Shown here: positions 51,463-60,124 of the stretch, in pieces
Position numbering within the stretch: the stretch's first letter is position 1
How the letters are laid out: each line of letters opens with the position of its first letter
DNA from: Denitromonas ohlonensis
GTDB taxonomy: Bacteria > Pseudomonadota > Gammaproteobacteria > Burkholderiales > Rhodocyclaceae
Direction of reading: 5' to 3'
Assembly (NCBI RefSeq): GCF_007625205.1
Contig: NZ_VMNI01000003.1
Coordinates: forward strand, 1-64,000
Length of the DNA stretch: 64,000 bases
Notes under the pieces: generated by a model
The model's input: the letters and a program-made list of their open reading frames with translations, nothing else
Databases searched by the model: none
What the model was told of the DNA's origin: nothing
Position numbers and translations under genes: made by a program

Positions 51463-52665
51463 CTAGGCGCATTTACTGTCCGTCGGACACCTACACGGCG
51501 GCGAACGATCGTCGTTCACCGGGCGCTGGCGAACGGGCAGACAAAGGCGAAACCGCGCCCCCCGTCCCAAATGACTCTCGACCTCGAGACAACCGCCGTG
51601 ACGCTTGGCGATGCCATAGGAGACCGACAGGCCAAGCCCGGCCCCCTGGCCGACCGGTTTGGTGGTGAAGAAGGGGTCGAAGATTTTCGTCAGGTGTTCG
51701 GCGGCAATGCCGCAGCCGGTATCGGCCACGTCAATCCACACCCACTCGCCGTCTGCCCCCGACGAGAGCGTGATGGTTCCGCCGCCCTCACAGGCTTGGG
51801 CCGCATTCATCAACAGGTTCATGAACACCTGGTTGATCTGGCACGGCAGACACTCGACCTCGGGCAGATCGCCAAGCGCCTTGACGATCTGCGCCCGATC
51901 CTTGATCTCGCCGCCGACGATGTTGAGCGTACTGTCGAGTCCATGGTGCAAGTCGGCGAACTGCCACCCGTCATCGCCCACCCGCGAAAAATCGCGCATG
52001 TCCTGCACGATCCGGTGGACACGCACCGCACCGTCGATCGACTCAGCGATCAAGCTTGCGATGTCTTCGCGCAAATAATCGATATCGATCGCCTGCCGGA
52101 CGGCCTCGACCTCGGCCAGGGCGGCCGGGTCGAGCTCGCGCCGGGCAGTGTGACGCTCATACACCGCGATCAACCGGAGCATATCCGCCGCATAAGTTTG
52201 CAATGTCGACAGATTCGAATTGATGAAGCCGATGGGATTGTTGATCTCATGCGCCAGCCCGGCGGCCAGCTGCCCGATTGAGGCCAATTGCTCCGACTGC
52301 AGAAGCTGGTTCTGGGCACTCTCCAGTTTCTGGATCAGGGCGCGCTGCTCGTCCTTCTCCTTTTCCAGAGCCGCCTGCACGCGCTTTCGCTCGTCGATTT
52401 CCTGCGCCATCTTCAAGCGCGCCGCCGCCAGGCTCTGGTTGATCTCGCGGTTTTCGACAACGGCCGACTCCAGCTCGGCGGTCTGCGCTCGCACCTGGTT
52501 TTCGAGGATCACATTGTTTTGGAACTGCGCAAAATCGGAGCGCTGCCCTCTCGCCTCGCGGTCAATCCGGTCCAACAGCGCCTGGATGATTTTTTGCTGA
52601 CGGACGACCTCATCCTCCGCGCTGCGTTCAGTCACCACCTTGGGGCCGCCTGCGCTCTCAGACAT
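51463..52665 (-). CDS. Soluble histidine kinase partnered with a FIST sensor
   Basis: A 400-residue cytosolic kinase. About the first 125 residues form a coiled coil (QKIIQALLDRIDREAR, AAARLKMAQEIDERKRVQAA), with no PAS and no transmembrane helix. The catalytic part has LASIGQLAAGLAHEINNPIG (H-box) and HATPase boxes NLLMNAAQAC, DTGCGIA, GLGLSVSYGIAKRHGG. Its start overlaps the FIST-gene stop by 8 bases, so the two are made together. FIST proteins of the NosP type inhibit partner kinases on binding NO, and this gene pair fits that plan. No response regulator is adjacent. Confidence 0.9.
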   Translation of the reverse strand: MSESAGGPKVVTERSAEDEVVRQQKIIQALLDRIDREARGQRSDFAQFQNNVILENQVRAQTAELESAVVENREINQSLAAARLKMAQEIDERKRVQAALEKEKDEQRALIQKLESAQNQLLQSEQLASIGQLAAGLAHEINNPIGFINSNLSTLQTYAADMLRLIAVYERHTARRELDPAALAEVEAVRQAIDIDYLREDIASLIAESIDGAVRVHRIVQDMRDFSRVGDDGWQFADLHHGLDSTLNIVGGEIKDRAQIVKALGDLPEVECLPCQINQVFMNLLMNAAQACEGGGTITLSSGADGEWVWIDVADTGCGIAAEHLTKIFDPFFTTKPVGQGAGLGLSVSYGIAKRHGGCLEVESHLGRGARFRLCLPVRQRPVNDDRSPPCRCPTDSKCA

Positions 52666-53818
52666 CCTCCACCTCCAGCGACCGGCCAATCGCTATCCCG
52701 GTCAGCGTCTGGTTAACATGCACACCGCCATATTGTTCTCCGTAGGTACTGAAGCCCACGCAGTTGTTGCGAACCAGCAGATCGGCCACGGCATCGCGCT
52801 GCTGGCCGGCGTCCATTTCCAGGCGACGCAGAATGCAGTCACAACTGAACACAAAGTCGGGGGGCCCGATCTGCGCCCGGACACTGTCCAGCGCCCGCGA
52901 CAGATCAGACACCATGTCCTGCCCCCGGGCGACCCGCAAGACCAACCCCTCCTCAATGGCACAGTAAAAGGTGAGACTGCCGTCCGCATTCACTTTCTGA
53001 ATCGACCGGACATAATCCGTGCCGTCGATCATCACCACCACGGGGTGCGCTGCGAATTGCGCCGGCCCCAGGCTCTCACACGCCACGCCAACCAGCCGTG
53101 CATACTCCTGCGCAGCCGGCAGTCCGTTGATTTCATGAACAATGCGACGACTGGCGTCCGCCTCGGTCACCACAAAGCGCTCGTCCTCGGTCGCAAAATG
53201 CTGCGTTTTGAATGCCAGGACCGGAAGCTCGGTACCAATCAGCGCAAGTACCGCGCAGTCGGCATGAAACGCCCCTTCGTGATAGACCCACGTGTGACTG
53301 AACTCCAGATCGTCCCCCGCCGACCCCCCAATGACCGGAAGACGCCCCAGTGCCGATTGCACCGCATGCGACACCGTCTCCTCTCGAACCGAGAGCCCGT
53401 CGATCAGCTGCAATCCAAAACAATGGGCCGGCGCATTGCCGGATGGACTCAGCGCCTTGAGTCGGGCCAACAGCTCATTGGCAAAAAGTTGGCCAGCTGG
53501 CATGTCGAACTGCTGCAAACCGTCGAGGCGACCCACCACGGCGCTAAACGCGCTGCGACAAAAGCTCGCCCCCGACAGGCTGTGCCGGCAATACCCAGCG
53601 GGCCCGATTTCACCTGCCGTGGTGCAACCGATTACCGTCACCCCATCGAACAGTCGCGCCAACTCATCGGCCAGGGCGTCCAGATCGTACAAGGTGGAAC
53701 AAAAGAACACGACTAGCGAACAGTCGCGCTGCGCGACCGCATCATGGAACGCCCGCGCCGCCAGGCGAGCATCCTGAAGCAGAGAATGACCGAGTCGAAT
53801 ATTTTGTTGAACTGCCAT
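52658..53818 (-). CDS. FIST-domain sensor protein (NosP-like)
   Basis: A 386-residue protein of FIST_N (about 20-215: LVVFFCSTLYDLDALADELA, VIGCTTAGEIGPAG, VIGGSAGDDLEFSHTWVYHE) and FIST_C (about 220-370: INGLPAAQEYARLVGVACES, LVLRVARGQDMVSDLSRALD, FVFSCDCILRRLEM, VGFSTYGEQYGGVHVNQTLT). NosP proteins of this architecture bind haem and nitric oxide and control a co-encoded histidine kinase. I did not assign a haem ligand. ATG at 53818 is preferred over an upstream ATG because MAVQQNIRLGHSLLQD starts the domain. Confidence 0.87.
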   Translation of the reverse strand: MAVQQNIRLGHSLLQDARLAARAFHDAVAQRDCSLVVFFCSTLYDLDALADELARLFDGVTVIGCTTAGEIGPAGYCRHSLSGASFCRSAFSAVVGRLDGLQQFDMPAGQLFANELLARLKALSPSGNAPAHCFGLQLIDGLSVREETVSHAVQSALGRLPVIGGSAGDDLEFSHTWVYHEGAFHADCAVLALIGTELPVLAFKTQHFATEDERFVVTEADASRRIVHEINGLPAAQEYARLVGVACESLGPAQFAAHPVVVMIDGTDYVRSIQKVNADGSLTFYCAIEEGLVLRVARGQDMVSDLSRALDSVRAQIGPPDFVFSCDCILRRLEMDAGQQRDAVADLLVRNNCVGFSTYGEQYGGVHVNQTLTGIAIGRSLEVEDV

Positions 53819-54061
53819 GTCATGCCCACCAAAGACGCGCAAGGAATGCGTTACTCGATGCCGCCGACCCAGTATCCGCAGCCGCCGGCGGCAAGAATCG
53901 CCTCCATGTATCTACGACCGCCGGCCAGCAGACTGTAGGGCGCGTTGAACGCCGCACGACAATGCCGCCGCGACACGCGTGACCGACGCGCCGCCTCCGC
54001 CACGGCGTCATCTGACGCGCCAGAACGACGTAAAATGCACGCATTTTCGGGAGGAAGGACA

Positions 54062-54466
54062 ATGGAACTGACGAATTTCGACGATTTCCTGCGCATGGCA
54101 GGTCAACAAATCGAGCCACAACGGCTGCTGTTCGTGTTTGCCGCCGCACAGCTCCCCGACGAGCACACCGACGACGAAGCCGAGCGGTTTGCCCAGGGCC
54201 AGGGCGGCACCTTGTCGCCCATCATGTATGTCGACAAGGCGCTGCACGAAGTCCCCAGTTTTGAGGCCCTGCTGAATGAATCCCGCCAGATGGGGCGTGA
54301 GTGGCAGATCGTGTTTGTCGGCGCACTCGACGGCCACAACGGCGTGATGCTCAGCACCGAGCAGGCCGAGCAGCCGCTGGAGCTGATGGTCAAGCACATC
54401 GAGAACGGCGAGGTTCAGCGCTTCCTGGCCTTCGACGCGCAAGGGCAGACGGTCAGCTTCGTCTGA
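54062..54466 (+). CDS. Conserved hypothetical protein of betaproteobacteria
   Basis: A 134-residue cytosolic protein (MELTNFDDFLRMAGQQIEPQ, RLLFVFAAAQLPDEHTDDEA, GGTLSPIMYVDKALHEVPSF, WQIVFVGALDGHNGVMLSTE). Homologues are widespread in betaproteobacteria and sometimes mislabelled as a ribonucleotide reductase subunit; no catalytic motif of that enzyme is present. An excellent GGGAGGAAGG site precedes the ATG. It is alone, divergent from the FIST gene across a 243-base gap that shows no other feature. Confidence 0.82.
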   Translation: MELTNFDDFLRMAGQQIEPQRLLFVFAAAQLPDEHTDDEAERFAQGQGGTLSPIMYVDKALHEVPSFEALLNESRQMGREWQIVFVGALDGHNGVMLSTEQAEQPLELMVKHIENGEVQRFLAFDAQGQTVSFV

Positions 54467-54514
54467 GCCCGCGCACCGACGCGGCCAGCCGGTCGCGTCG
54501 GTCGGCAGACACGC

Positions 54515-55093
54515 TCACAGCACTTCGCTTCGCACCGTAATTTCAGGGCCGTTGCGCATCGTCTGGAGCACCACGCAGCTATGCTCGGCGGCCTTCATCA
54601 GCCGCTCGATCACGCCGGGCGCGGGGGTTTCGCTGGGCGACAGGCGGGCGCACAGCGCAATCTTCTGAAAGCCCACCGGCACGGCGCGATCGACGAGCAA
54701 GGTGCCGCGCACATCCACCTCGGCGTCGACCTGCACTTCCAGCGCGTCGAACGCGATGCCGAAGCGATTGGCGAGAATGCGCAAGGTGCTGTCGAAGCAG
54801 GCCGCAATCGCCGCGCACAGAAGCTCGCCCGGCACCGGGTAGTCGCTCTCGCCGCCCACGGCGGTATGCACGCCGTAGGTCAATTCGATCGGCCGACCGC
54901 CCTGCAGGGTGACATGGCCGTACAGCGGCATCGAGGGCGCATGGCTGCGCGAATGGGTCGAGGCGTGGTCGGTAATCCACGCGTCGGCGGGGGTCGTCTG
55001 ATAGTGCGCCTGCAAGGGCATCTGCCGTGCCGCCATATCAATGGCGGGCGTGGCGGTGCTCGGCGTCTGTAACACGTTGGCGGTCGGTGACAT
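54515..55093 (-). CDS. OsmC-family protein (paralogue 1)
   Basis: A 192-residue OsmC-fold protein: YGVHTAVGGESDYPVPGELL, CAAIAACFDSTLRILANRFG, VQVDAEVDVRGTLLVDRAVP, RLMKAAEHSCVVLQTM. The two reactive cysteines are the C in AACFDSTL and the C in HSCVVLQT, as in peroxide-reducing OsmC/Ohr. It is closely similar in pattern to the gene at 63119. It lies 67 bases downstream of a small tautomerase gene on the same strand. Confidence 0.9.
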   Translation of the reverse strand: MSPTANVLQTPSTATPAIDMAARQMPLQAHYQTTPADAWITDHASTHSRSHAPSMPLYGHVTLQGGRPIELTYGVHTAVGGESDYPVPGELLCAAIAACFDSTLRILANRFGIAFDALEVQVDAEVDVRGTLLVDRAVPVGFQKIALCARLSPSETPAPGVIERLMKAAEHSCVVLQTMRNGPEITVRSEVL

Positions 55094-55160
55094 GGTCTGA
55101 CTCCTTATAAGAATGCATGGGCACGCCGCCGGCATTGCGCCAAGCGTGCCGCCGGGGCGA

Positions 55161-55382
55161 TCAGCTCGCGCCGCTTTGAATGGCTTTCACATCGGCCGCA
55201 GTCAGCGCCTGACCGCCAATACCCCAGCTACCACTGGCCACTTCCAGCACGCGGACCCAGGTCACGCCGCGCAGGTTTTCGCCCTCGATGCCGACCATGG
55301 TGTCGGTCACTTTGGCGATCATGTCCTTCTTCTGTTCGGGGCTGAAAACCCCTTCAATCACATGAATGTCGACGAGCGGCAT
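55161..55382 (-). CDS. 4-Oxalocrotonate tautomerase-family small enzyme (second)
   Basis: A 73-residue tautomerase: MPLVDIHVIEGVFSPEQKKD (catalytic Pro1 after Met removal), MIAKVTDTMVGIEGENLRGV, TWVRVLEVASGSWGIGGQAL. It shares the SWGIGG/NWGIGG motif with the tautomerase at 39734. AGGAGAACC precedes the ATG. It probably forms an operon with the OsmC gene and is divergent from a large transcriptional regulator. Confidence 0.88.
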   Translation of the reverse strand: MPLVDIHVIEGVFSPEQKKDMIAKVTDTMVGIEGENLRGVTWVRVLEVASGSWGIGGQALTAADVKAIQSGAS

Positions 55383-55569
55383 GATGGTTCTCCTTGGCTT
55401 TTTCGCAGCGGGATCAGCCCCGTTGCGTGATGCCATTCTTGAACCTCGCGCGCACCGGCGCTTGAAGACCGCGTGGGGATTCGCTGAAGATTGCGCACCG
55501 ACTTTTCGGCCTGCCCGCACGGACGACCTGTTAGAGTCAGTCGCACACCGCCAGAACAGGGGGGCGACC

Positions 55570-57099
55570 GTGATCTTCCGTTTCGGTGACTTCGAACTCG
55601 ACACCGGCCTCTTCGAGCTTCGACACGCAGGCAGCGTGCGCAAGCTCGAGCCGCAGGTGTTCAATCTGCTAGCGCTGCTGCTGCGCAAGCACGATCAAGT
55701 GGTGAGCAAGGACGACATCCTCGCCGAGCTGTGGCGCGGCCGGGTGGTGTCGGACGCCACGCTATCGACCTGCATCAAGGCCGCGCGACACGCCATTGGC
55801 GACGACGGCGACGCCCAGCGCCTGATCCGCACCGTACGCGGCCGCGGCTTCCGCTTCGTCGGCGCGCTCGATCCCGCACCGCTACCGGCCGCCGCTCCGG
55901 CAGCATCGCCGCCCAGGCAAACGACCCTCGCCCTGCTGCCCTTCGAGGTCTTCTCCAACGATGCCGATCTCAACTATCTGGCCGATGGCCTCGTCGAGGA
56001 CCTCACCACCGCCATGGCCCGCATCCCCGCGCTGCTCGTCATCTCGCGTGCCTCCAGCTTCGCCTACAAGGGCAAGCAGCCGACCGCCCAACAAGTGCGT
56101 GAAGAACTCGGCGTCGACTACATGGTGGAAGGCAGCGTGCGCCGGGTTGCCGACCAGCTGCGCATCCATGTGCAACTCATCGACACCGCCACCGGCGGCC
56201 ACCTGTGGGCGCGGCACTTCGACCGCCCCCATACCGGCATCGACGCCGTGCAGGACGAGATCGCCCTCGCCATCGGCCAGGTGCTCGAACCCGCCCTGGT
56301 CCGGGTGTCCTACCACCAGGCCCGCGTACACGCCAACGACCGCAACGCGTGGCAGCGCTATCAACAGGCGAGCGGCCTGCTGGCGGTCAAAGGCTGGCAC
56401 CCCGACACCTTCGCCGAAGCCGTGTCGCTGCTGCGCCAAAGCATTTCAATCGACCCCGCCTACAGCCCCGCCCACGCCTACCTCGCACTCATCCTCGCCC
56501 TGGGCCACCGCATCGGCCTGCTGCACGACCGCGACGCCGCACGCACCGAAGGCCTGCGCGCCGCCGACGCCGCGCTGGCGCTGGACGACACCGACTCCAC
56601 CGTACTCGGCTTTGCCGGCTGCGCACTGGCCGACCTCGGCCAGGCCCCGCGCGCCATGCCCGTGCTCGAAAAAGCCATCGAGCAAGACCCCTCCAACGCC
56701 CAAGCCTGGGCCGCCCAAGGCGCCGCCAAAATCGTCAGCGGCGCCTATCAGGCCGGCATTGCGGACCTCCGCCACGGCATCAAGATCAGCCCACTCGACA
56801 ACCGCCTCGCCGTCTGGGGCAGCTTTCTCGCCGTCGGGCTAATGCTCGATGGCCAACTCGACGAAGCCATCGACACCGCCCGAACCGCCTGCCGCAGAGA
56901 CCCCCGCAACCACATCCCCCACCTCACCCTCGCCGCCACACTCCTGACCGCCGGCAAGCCGGAAAACGCGCGCACCGAAGTCGCCGAAGCCTACCGACTC
57001 CACCCGCAACTGAGCCCCACCGAGATCAAATGCCTGATCGGCAGCCGGGCATCGGCGGCGGTTGCCGGTATGGGCTTTGGCGGGGATGCCAGCAGCTGA
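55570..57099 (+). CDS. Winged-helix regulator with TolB-like and TPR domains
   Basis: A 509-residue protein. The N-terminal OmpR/CadC-type winged helix (FRFGDFELDTGLFELRHAGS, KLEPQVFNLLALLLRKHDQV, SKDDILAELWRGRVVSDATL, RTVRGRGFRFVGAL; about 3-100) is followed by a FlgO/TolB N-terminal-like domain (LALLPFEVFSNDADLNYLAD to VQLIDTATGGHLWARHF; about 118-230) and TPR repeats (about 280-490). There is no transmembrane helix, unlike CadC. The GTG start at 55570 has a GGGGGG run upstream. Such proteins regulate unknown genes; the divergent tautomerase-OsmC genes are candidates. Confidence 0.88.
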   Translation: MIFRFGDFELDTGLFELRHAGSVRKLEPQVFNLLALLLRKHDQVVSKDDILAELWRGRVVSDATLSTCIKAARHAIGDDGDAQRLIRTVRGRGFRFVGALDPAPLPAAAPAASPPRQTTLALLPFEVFSNDADLNYLADGLVEDLTTAMARIPALLVISRASSFAYKGKQPTAQQVREELGVDYMVEGSVRRVADQLRIHVQLIDTATGGHLWARHFDRPHTGIDAVQDEIALAIGQVLEPALVRVSYHQARVHANDRNAWQRYQQASGLLAVKGWHPDTFAEAVSLLRQSISIDPAYSPAHAYLALILALGHRIGLLHDRDAARTEGLRAADAALALDDTDSTVLGFAGCALADLGQAPRAMPVLEKAIEQDPSNAQAWAAQGAAKIVSGAYQAGIADLRHGIKISPLDNRLAVWGSFLAVGLMLDGQLDEAIDTARTACRRDPRNHIPHLTLAATLLTAGKPENARTEVAEAYRLHPQLSPTEIKCLIGSRASAAVAGMGFGGDASS

Positions 57100-57282
57100 T
57101 CGTCGACGTGCGTTCGCGAGTCGAAACCCCAACCGAGCTCGTTCTTCAGCGGGCAGGAATACTCCTCGCATCCGTGAAGTCAGCGCCCACCTTCGGGAAA
57201 AATGCTGACAGAATAGAGGCGGCTTTCGGCACCCGAATAGATCGCTCTCCATTTCGTTCAACAAACTTGCGTTTCTTTTGAA

Positions 57283-58308
57283 GTGACATCTCTCGCCATC
57301 CTCCTCGCTGGTTTCTCGATCTTCAGCGCGATGAGCCTCGCTCTGTCGCATTTCAGCGGCGATCTATACCAGGACCAACCGATGTCCCGCTGGATGGGGC
57401 TGATCCTGCTGATGGCGTTGAGCAGTCTGCAGGTCGCACATTTCGCATGGCTGCACCTCGATCAGGAATGGGTCGCCACGCTGGCTTACCGAATGAGCTT
57501 GTTTGCCGTGGCGCCGTCTTTCTTCCTGTTCAGCCAGCCATTGCTGAACGCCAAGGCACTGCCATCAATCAGGCCCGCGCTTTTCAGCCACGCACTGCCA
57601 ATTGTGATTTCGCCCTTCCTGCCTGAAGGCTTGGCGTTGCCGCTGGCGTTCATCGTTGGCGCCGGCTACTTGCTTTGGCTGGCGCGCAGCCTCTACGCCT
57701 TGCGGCAAGAGCGGGCAAACTTCCACCGGGAAATGATGCTGCTAGGTGGTGTATTCGGCATCGCCGTCGGCGTCTCGGCGCTCGGACTGGCCCAGGCGTC
57801 GCTCCCGGGCAAATTGTTTTTCAGCCTGTATTCCGTGTCGATCGGAACTGCCTTTTTTCTGGCGCAAACCACGCTCGGCCTCCGGCCAAGACTGTCGACC
57901 GAAATCCGGGAGGCGGTGCAGACCGCCTATTCCAACTCGACGCTGAACAACGTGGATTGCGATACGGTCCTGTCGGCGTTGGACAGGCTCATGGTGACCG
58001 ACCGAACCTATGTCGATCCGAACCTCAGCCTTCCCGGCTTGGCCGAGCGTCTCGGGCTCAGCAACCATCAGTTGTCGGAGCTGATCAACGCCCGGTTGGG
58101 AAAAAGCTTCTCCCGCTACCTGCGAGAGCTGCGCATTGAAGCCGCCAAGATCATGCTGTGTGATGAACCGTCGGCTTCCGTGCTGTCTGTTGGACTCAGC
58201 GTGGGATTTACCTCGCAGTCGAATTTCTACGAAGCATTCCGCGAGATCGAGGGCATGGCCCCCGGCCAGTTCCGCAAGCTTCGCGCTCGGAGCGGCCCGG
58301 CTCAATAG
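57283..58308 (+). CDS. Membrane-embedded AraC-family regulator
   Basis: A 341-residue regulator with an N-terminal membrane sensor of about six or seven helices (ILLAGFSIFSAMSLALSHFS, GLILLMALSSLQVAHFAWLH, ALPLAFIVGAGYLLWLA, GVFGIAVGVSALGLAQ, FSLYSVSIGTAFFLAQTTLG) and a C-terminal AraC DNA-binding domain (LSLPGLAERLGLSNHQLSEL, SVLSVGLSVGFTSQSNFYEA). The GTG start at 57283 has only a weak ribosome binding site. It precedes the four-gene membrane/DUF operon by 132 bases, where CATTCCG boxes are repeated, so it is the likely regulator. Confidence 0.9.
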   Translation: MTSLAILLAGFSIFSAMSLALSHFSGDLYQDQPMSRWMGLILLMALSSLQVAHFAWLHLDQEWVATLAYRMSLFAVAPSFFLFSQPLLNAKALPSIRPALFSHALPIVISPFLPEGLALPLAFIVGAGYLLWLARSLYALRQERANFHREMMLLGGVFGIAVGVSALGLAQASLPGKLFFSLYSVSIGTAFFLAQTTLGLRPRLSTEIREAVQTAYSNSTLNNVDCDTVLSALDRLMVTDRTYVDPNLSLPGLAERLGLSNHQLSELINARLGKSFSRYLRELRIEAAKIMLCDEPSASVLSVGLSVGFTSQSNFYEAFREIEGMAPGQFRKLRARSGPAQ

Positions 58309-58340
58309 CGTTTGTGGGTTTTCCAAAGCTCCGAAATGAT

Positions 58341-58395
58341 CATTCCGGAACCGAAAACTGTTCCATTCCGATAAGAACGGAAGAACCCGGAATGG
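58341..58395 (+). promoter_or_regulatory. Repeated CATTCCG boxes upstream of the membrane/DUF operon
   Basis: CATTCCGG (58341-58348) and CATTCCG (58364-58370) are direct repeats 23 bases apart, the spacing expected for AraC-family sites, and an inverted CGGAATGG follows at 58388-58395. They lie between the araC gene and the operon start. Confidence 0.6.
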
Positions 58396-58440
58396 CTGAT
58401 CGCCAAACTGCAGGCTCCAGCAACCCATCAGGAGCCCGTC

Positions 58441-58785
58441 ATGAACACCTACGTTCTACTGCTTGCCGAGGTGCTCATCAGTATCGCCATGAGCCTCGCA
58501 GTGCTTCATGTGTTGTCTCGCCCCTTGTTGAATGTCCTCGGCCGAGTCTGCCCGGACGAACAGGCCGCGTCCTTCTGGATGAGCTACACGCAGGTGATGT
58601 TGATGATCGCCCCGCTGCTGCTCGTCCTGGTGGTCGATATGTTCTCGCACTTCAGCAGCCCGATAGATAGCGTGCGCCTCGCCTTGATGGCGGCGTTTGC
58701 CGGCCTGCTGATCGGCCTGCACTCGATCGGAAAACGCCTGGGCCAGTTCGTTCGCGTGCCAGAGCAACCGGGACACACATCATGA
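58441..58785 (+). CDS. Small multi-helix membrane protein
   Basis: A 114-residue protein with about three hydrophobic helices (LLLAEVLISIAMSLAVLHVL, VMLMIAPLLLVLVVDMFSHF, VRLALMAAFAGLLIGLHSIG). Family not recognised. It is the first gene of a four-gene operon in which each gene overlaps the next (ATGA at 58782). Confidence 0.72.
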   Translation: MNTYVLLLAEVLISIAMSLAVLHVLSRPLLNVLGRVCPDEQAASFWMSYTQVMLMIAPLLLVLVVDMFSHFSSPIDSVRLALMAAFAGLLIGLHSIGKRLGQFVRVPEQPGHTS

Positions 58786-59648
58786 ATATCCTCATCACCG
58801 GGGTGAGCGGCTTCATCGGCCGCACGCTCGCGACCGCGTTGAGCGCGGCGGGGCACCAGATCAAGCCCGTGTGCCGCAGCGAGGGCGTCGACTTCAAGCA
58901 GATGCTGTCTGTCGAGCATTGGCTCCCACGCCTCAAAGACGTGGATGCCGTCATCAACTGCGTCGGCATCATCGGGGAACGCGGCACTCAGCGTTTTGCC
59001 GTCCTGCACACGCAAGCGCCGTCGGCGTTGTTCCACGCTTGCGCCCAAGCCGGCGTCCGGCGGGTATTGCAGATATCCGCGCTGGGCGCCGACGAGAGCG
59101 CTTTTTCTGCCTACCACCTGAGCAAGCGATCTGCCGACGACTGCCTACGCAGCCTCGATCTCGATTGGTTCGTGCTGCGCCCTTCCTTGATCTACGGGCC
59201 CGGCGGCAAAAGCGCGGAACTGTTCATGCGTTTGGCGACGCTGCCCTGGATACCGGTCATCGGCGACGGGCAGCAAGCACTGCAGCCGGTTCATATCAGC
59301 GATGTCGTGCTGACCGTCATGAAGAGCCTCACATCGCCCGAGGCAAAACAGACGCTGGACATCGTGGGGCCCGACACCATCGCGTTCGCCGAGTGGCTGC
59401 AAACGATGCGCGCAGCACACGGACTCTCCCGCACCCGGATTGCCCACATCCCGCTCTGGATAGCGATGGCCGCAGCCTACGTGGGGCGTTACTTCAACCC
59501 GATGCTGCAACCGGAGAACCTGCGCATGCTGCAGCGCGGGTACTGGGCTGACTTCACCCCCTTGGCACGGTTTCTCGGACGCCTGCCGCACACCGCGACG
59601 GCCGCGCTGTTCTTCTCCCAATCCGAACCCACAAGGAGGGCGTCATGA
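58782..59648 (+). CDS. NAD(P)-binding extended SDR/epimerase-like protein
   Basis: A 288-residue Rossmann protein with an atypical SDR fold: dinucleotide motif ITGVSGFIGRTLATALSAAG at the N-terminus, then VDAVINCVGIIGERGTQRFA, VRRVLQISALGADESAFSAY, LDWFVLRPSLIYGPGGKSAE, LQPVHISDVVLTVM. The family (NmrA/NDUFA9-like) often lacks a catalytic Tyr-x3-Lys; here AYHLSKRSADD supplies one (YHLSK). It overlaps the upstream and downstream genes by ATGA. Confidence 0.88.
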   Translation: MNILITGVSGFIGRTLATALSAAGHQIKPVCRSEGVDFKQMLSVEHWLPRLKDVDAVINCVGIIGERGTQRFAVLHTQAPSALFHACAQAGVRRVLQISALGADESAFSAYHLSKRSADDCLRSLDLDWFVLRPSLIYGPGGKSAELFMRLATLPWIPVIGDGQQALQPVHISDVVLTVMKSLTSPEAKQTLDIVGPDTIAFAEWLQTMRAAHGLSRTRIAHIPLWIAMAAAYVGRYFNPMLQPENLRMLQRGYWADFTPLARFLGRLPHTATAALFFSQSEPTRRAS

Positions 59649-60124
59649 CCTACGCCACGCTCAAAACGCTGCACATCCTCAGCATGGTGCTGCTCTTTGG
59701 TACCGGGCTTGGCAGTGCGTTCTACAAGTGGATGGCCGACCGTGGCGGCAATATTGCCCATATCGCCATCACCAACCGTCATGTTGTGCTCGCCGATTGG
59801 ATCTTCACCACGCCAACCGTCATCTGGCAGCCCGTCAGTGGGCTGTGGATGGTTTACCTGCTCGACATTCCCCTGACAACGCCATGGATCGCGGCCAGTT
59901 TCTCGCTTTTTTTCCTGGCCGGCGCATGTTGGCTCCCCGTCGTATGGCTGCAGATTCGCATGCAAAAGATCGCGGCAAACGCCCTTGCCAACGGGTCGAG
60001 CTTACCGCCGCTCTACTGGCGAATGGCGCGTTGGTGGTTCTGGCTGGGCGTACCCGCCTTTACGGCGATGGTTGCAGTGGTCGCGCTGATGGTCTTCAAA
60101 CACATTCCGGGAACTGGATCATGA
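59645..60124 (+). CDS. DUF2269-family four-helix membrane protein
   Basis: A 159-residue integral membrane protein: LKTLHILSMVLLFGTGLGSA, WIFTTPTVIWQPVSGLWMVY, FSLFFLAGACWLPVVWLQIR, WWFWLGVPAFTAMVAVVALM. This pattern matches the DUF2269 family. Function unknown. Sits between the SDR and DUF4166 genes in the same overlapping operon, so it may form a membrane enzyme unit with them. Confidence 0.85.
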   Translation: MTYATLKTLHILSMVLLFGTGLGSAFYKWMADRGGNIAHIAITNRHVVLADWIFTTPTVIWQPVSGLWMVYLLDIPLTTPWIAASFSLFFLAGACWLPVVWLQIRMQKIAANALANGSSLPPLYWRMARWWFWLGVPAFTAMVAVVALMVFKHIPGTGS

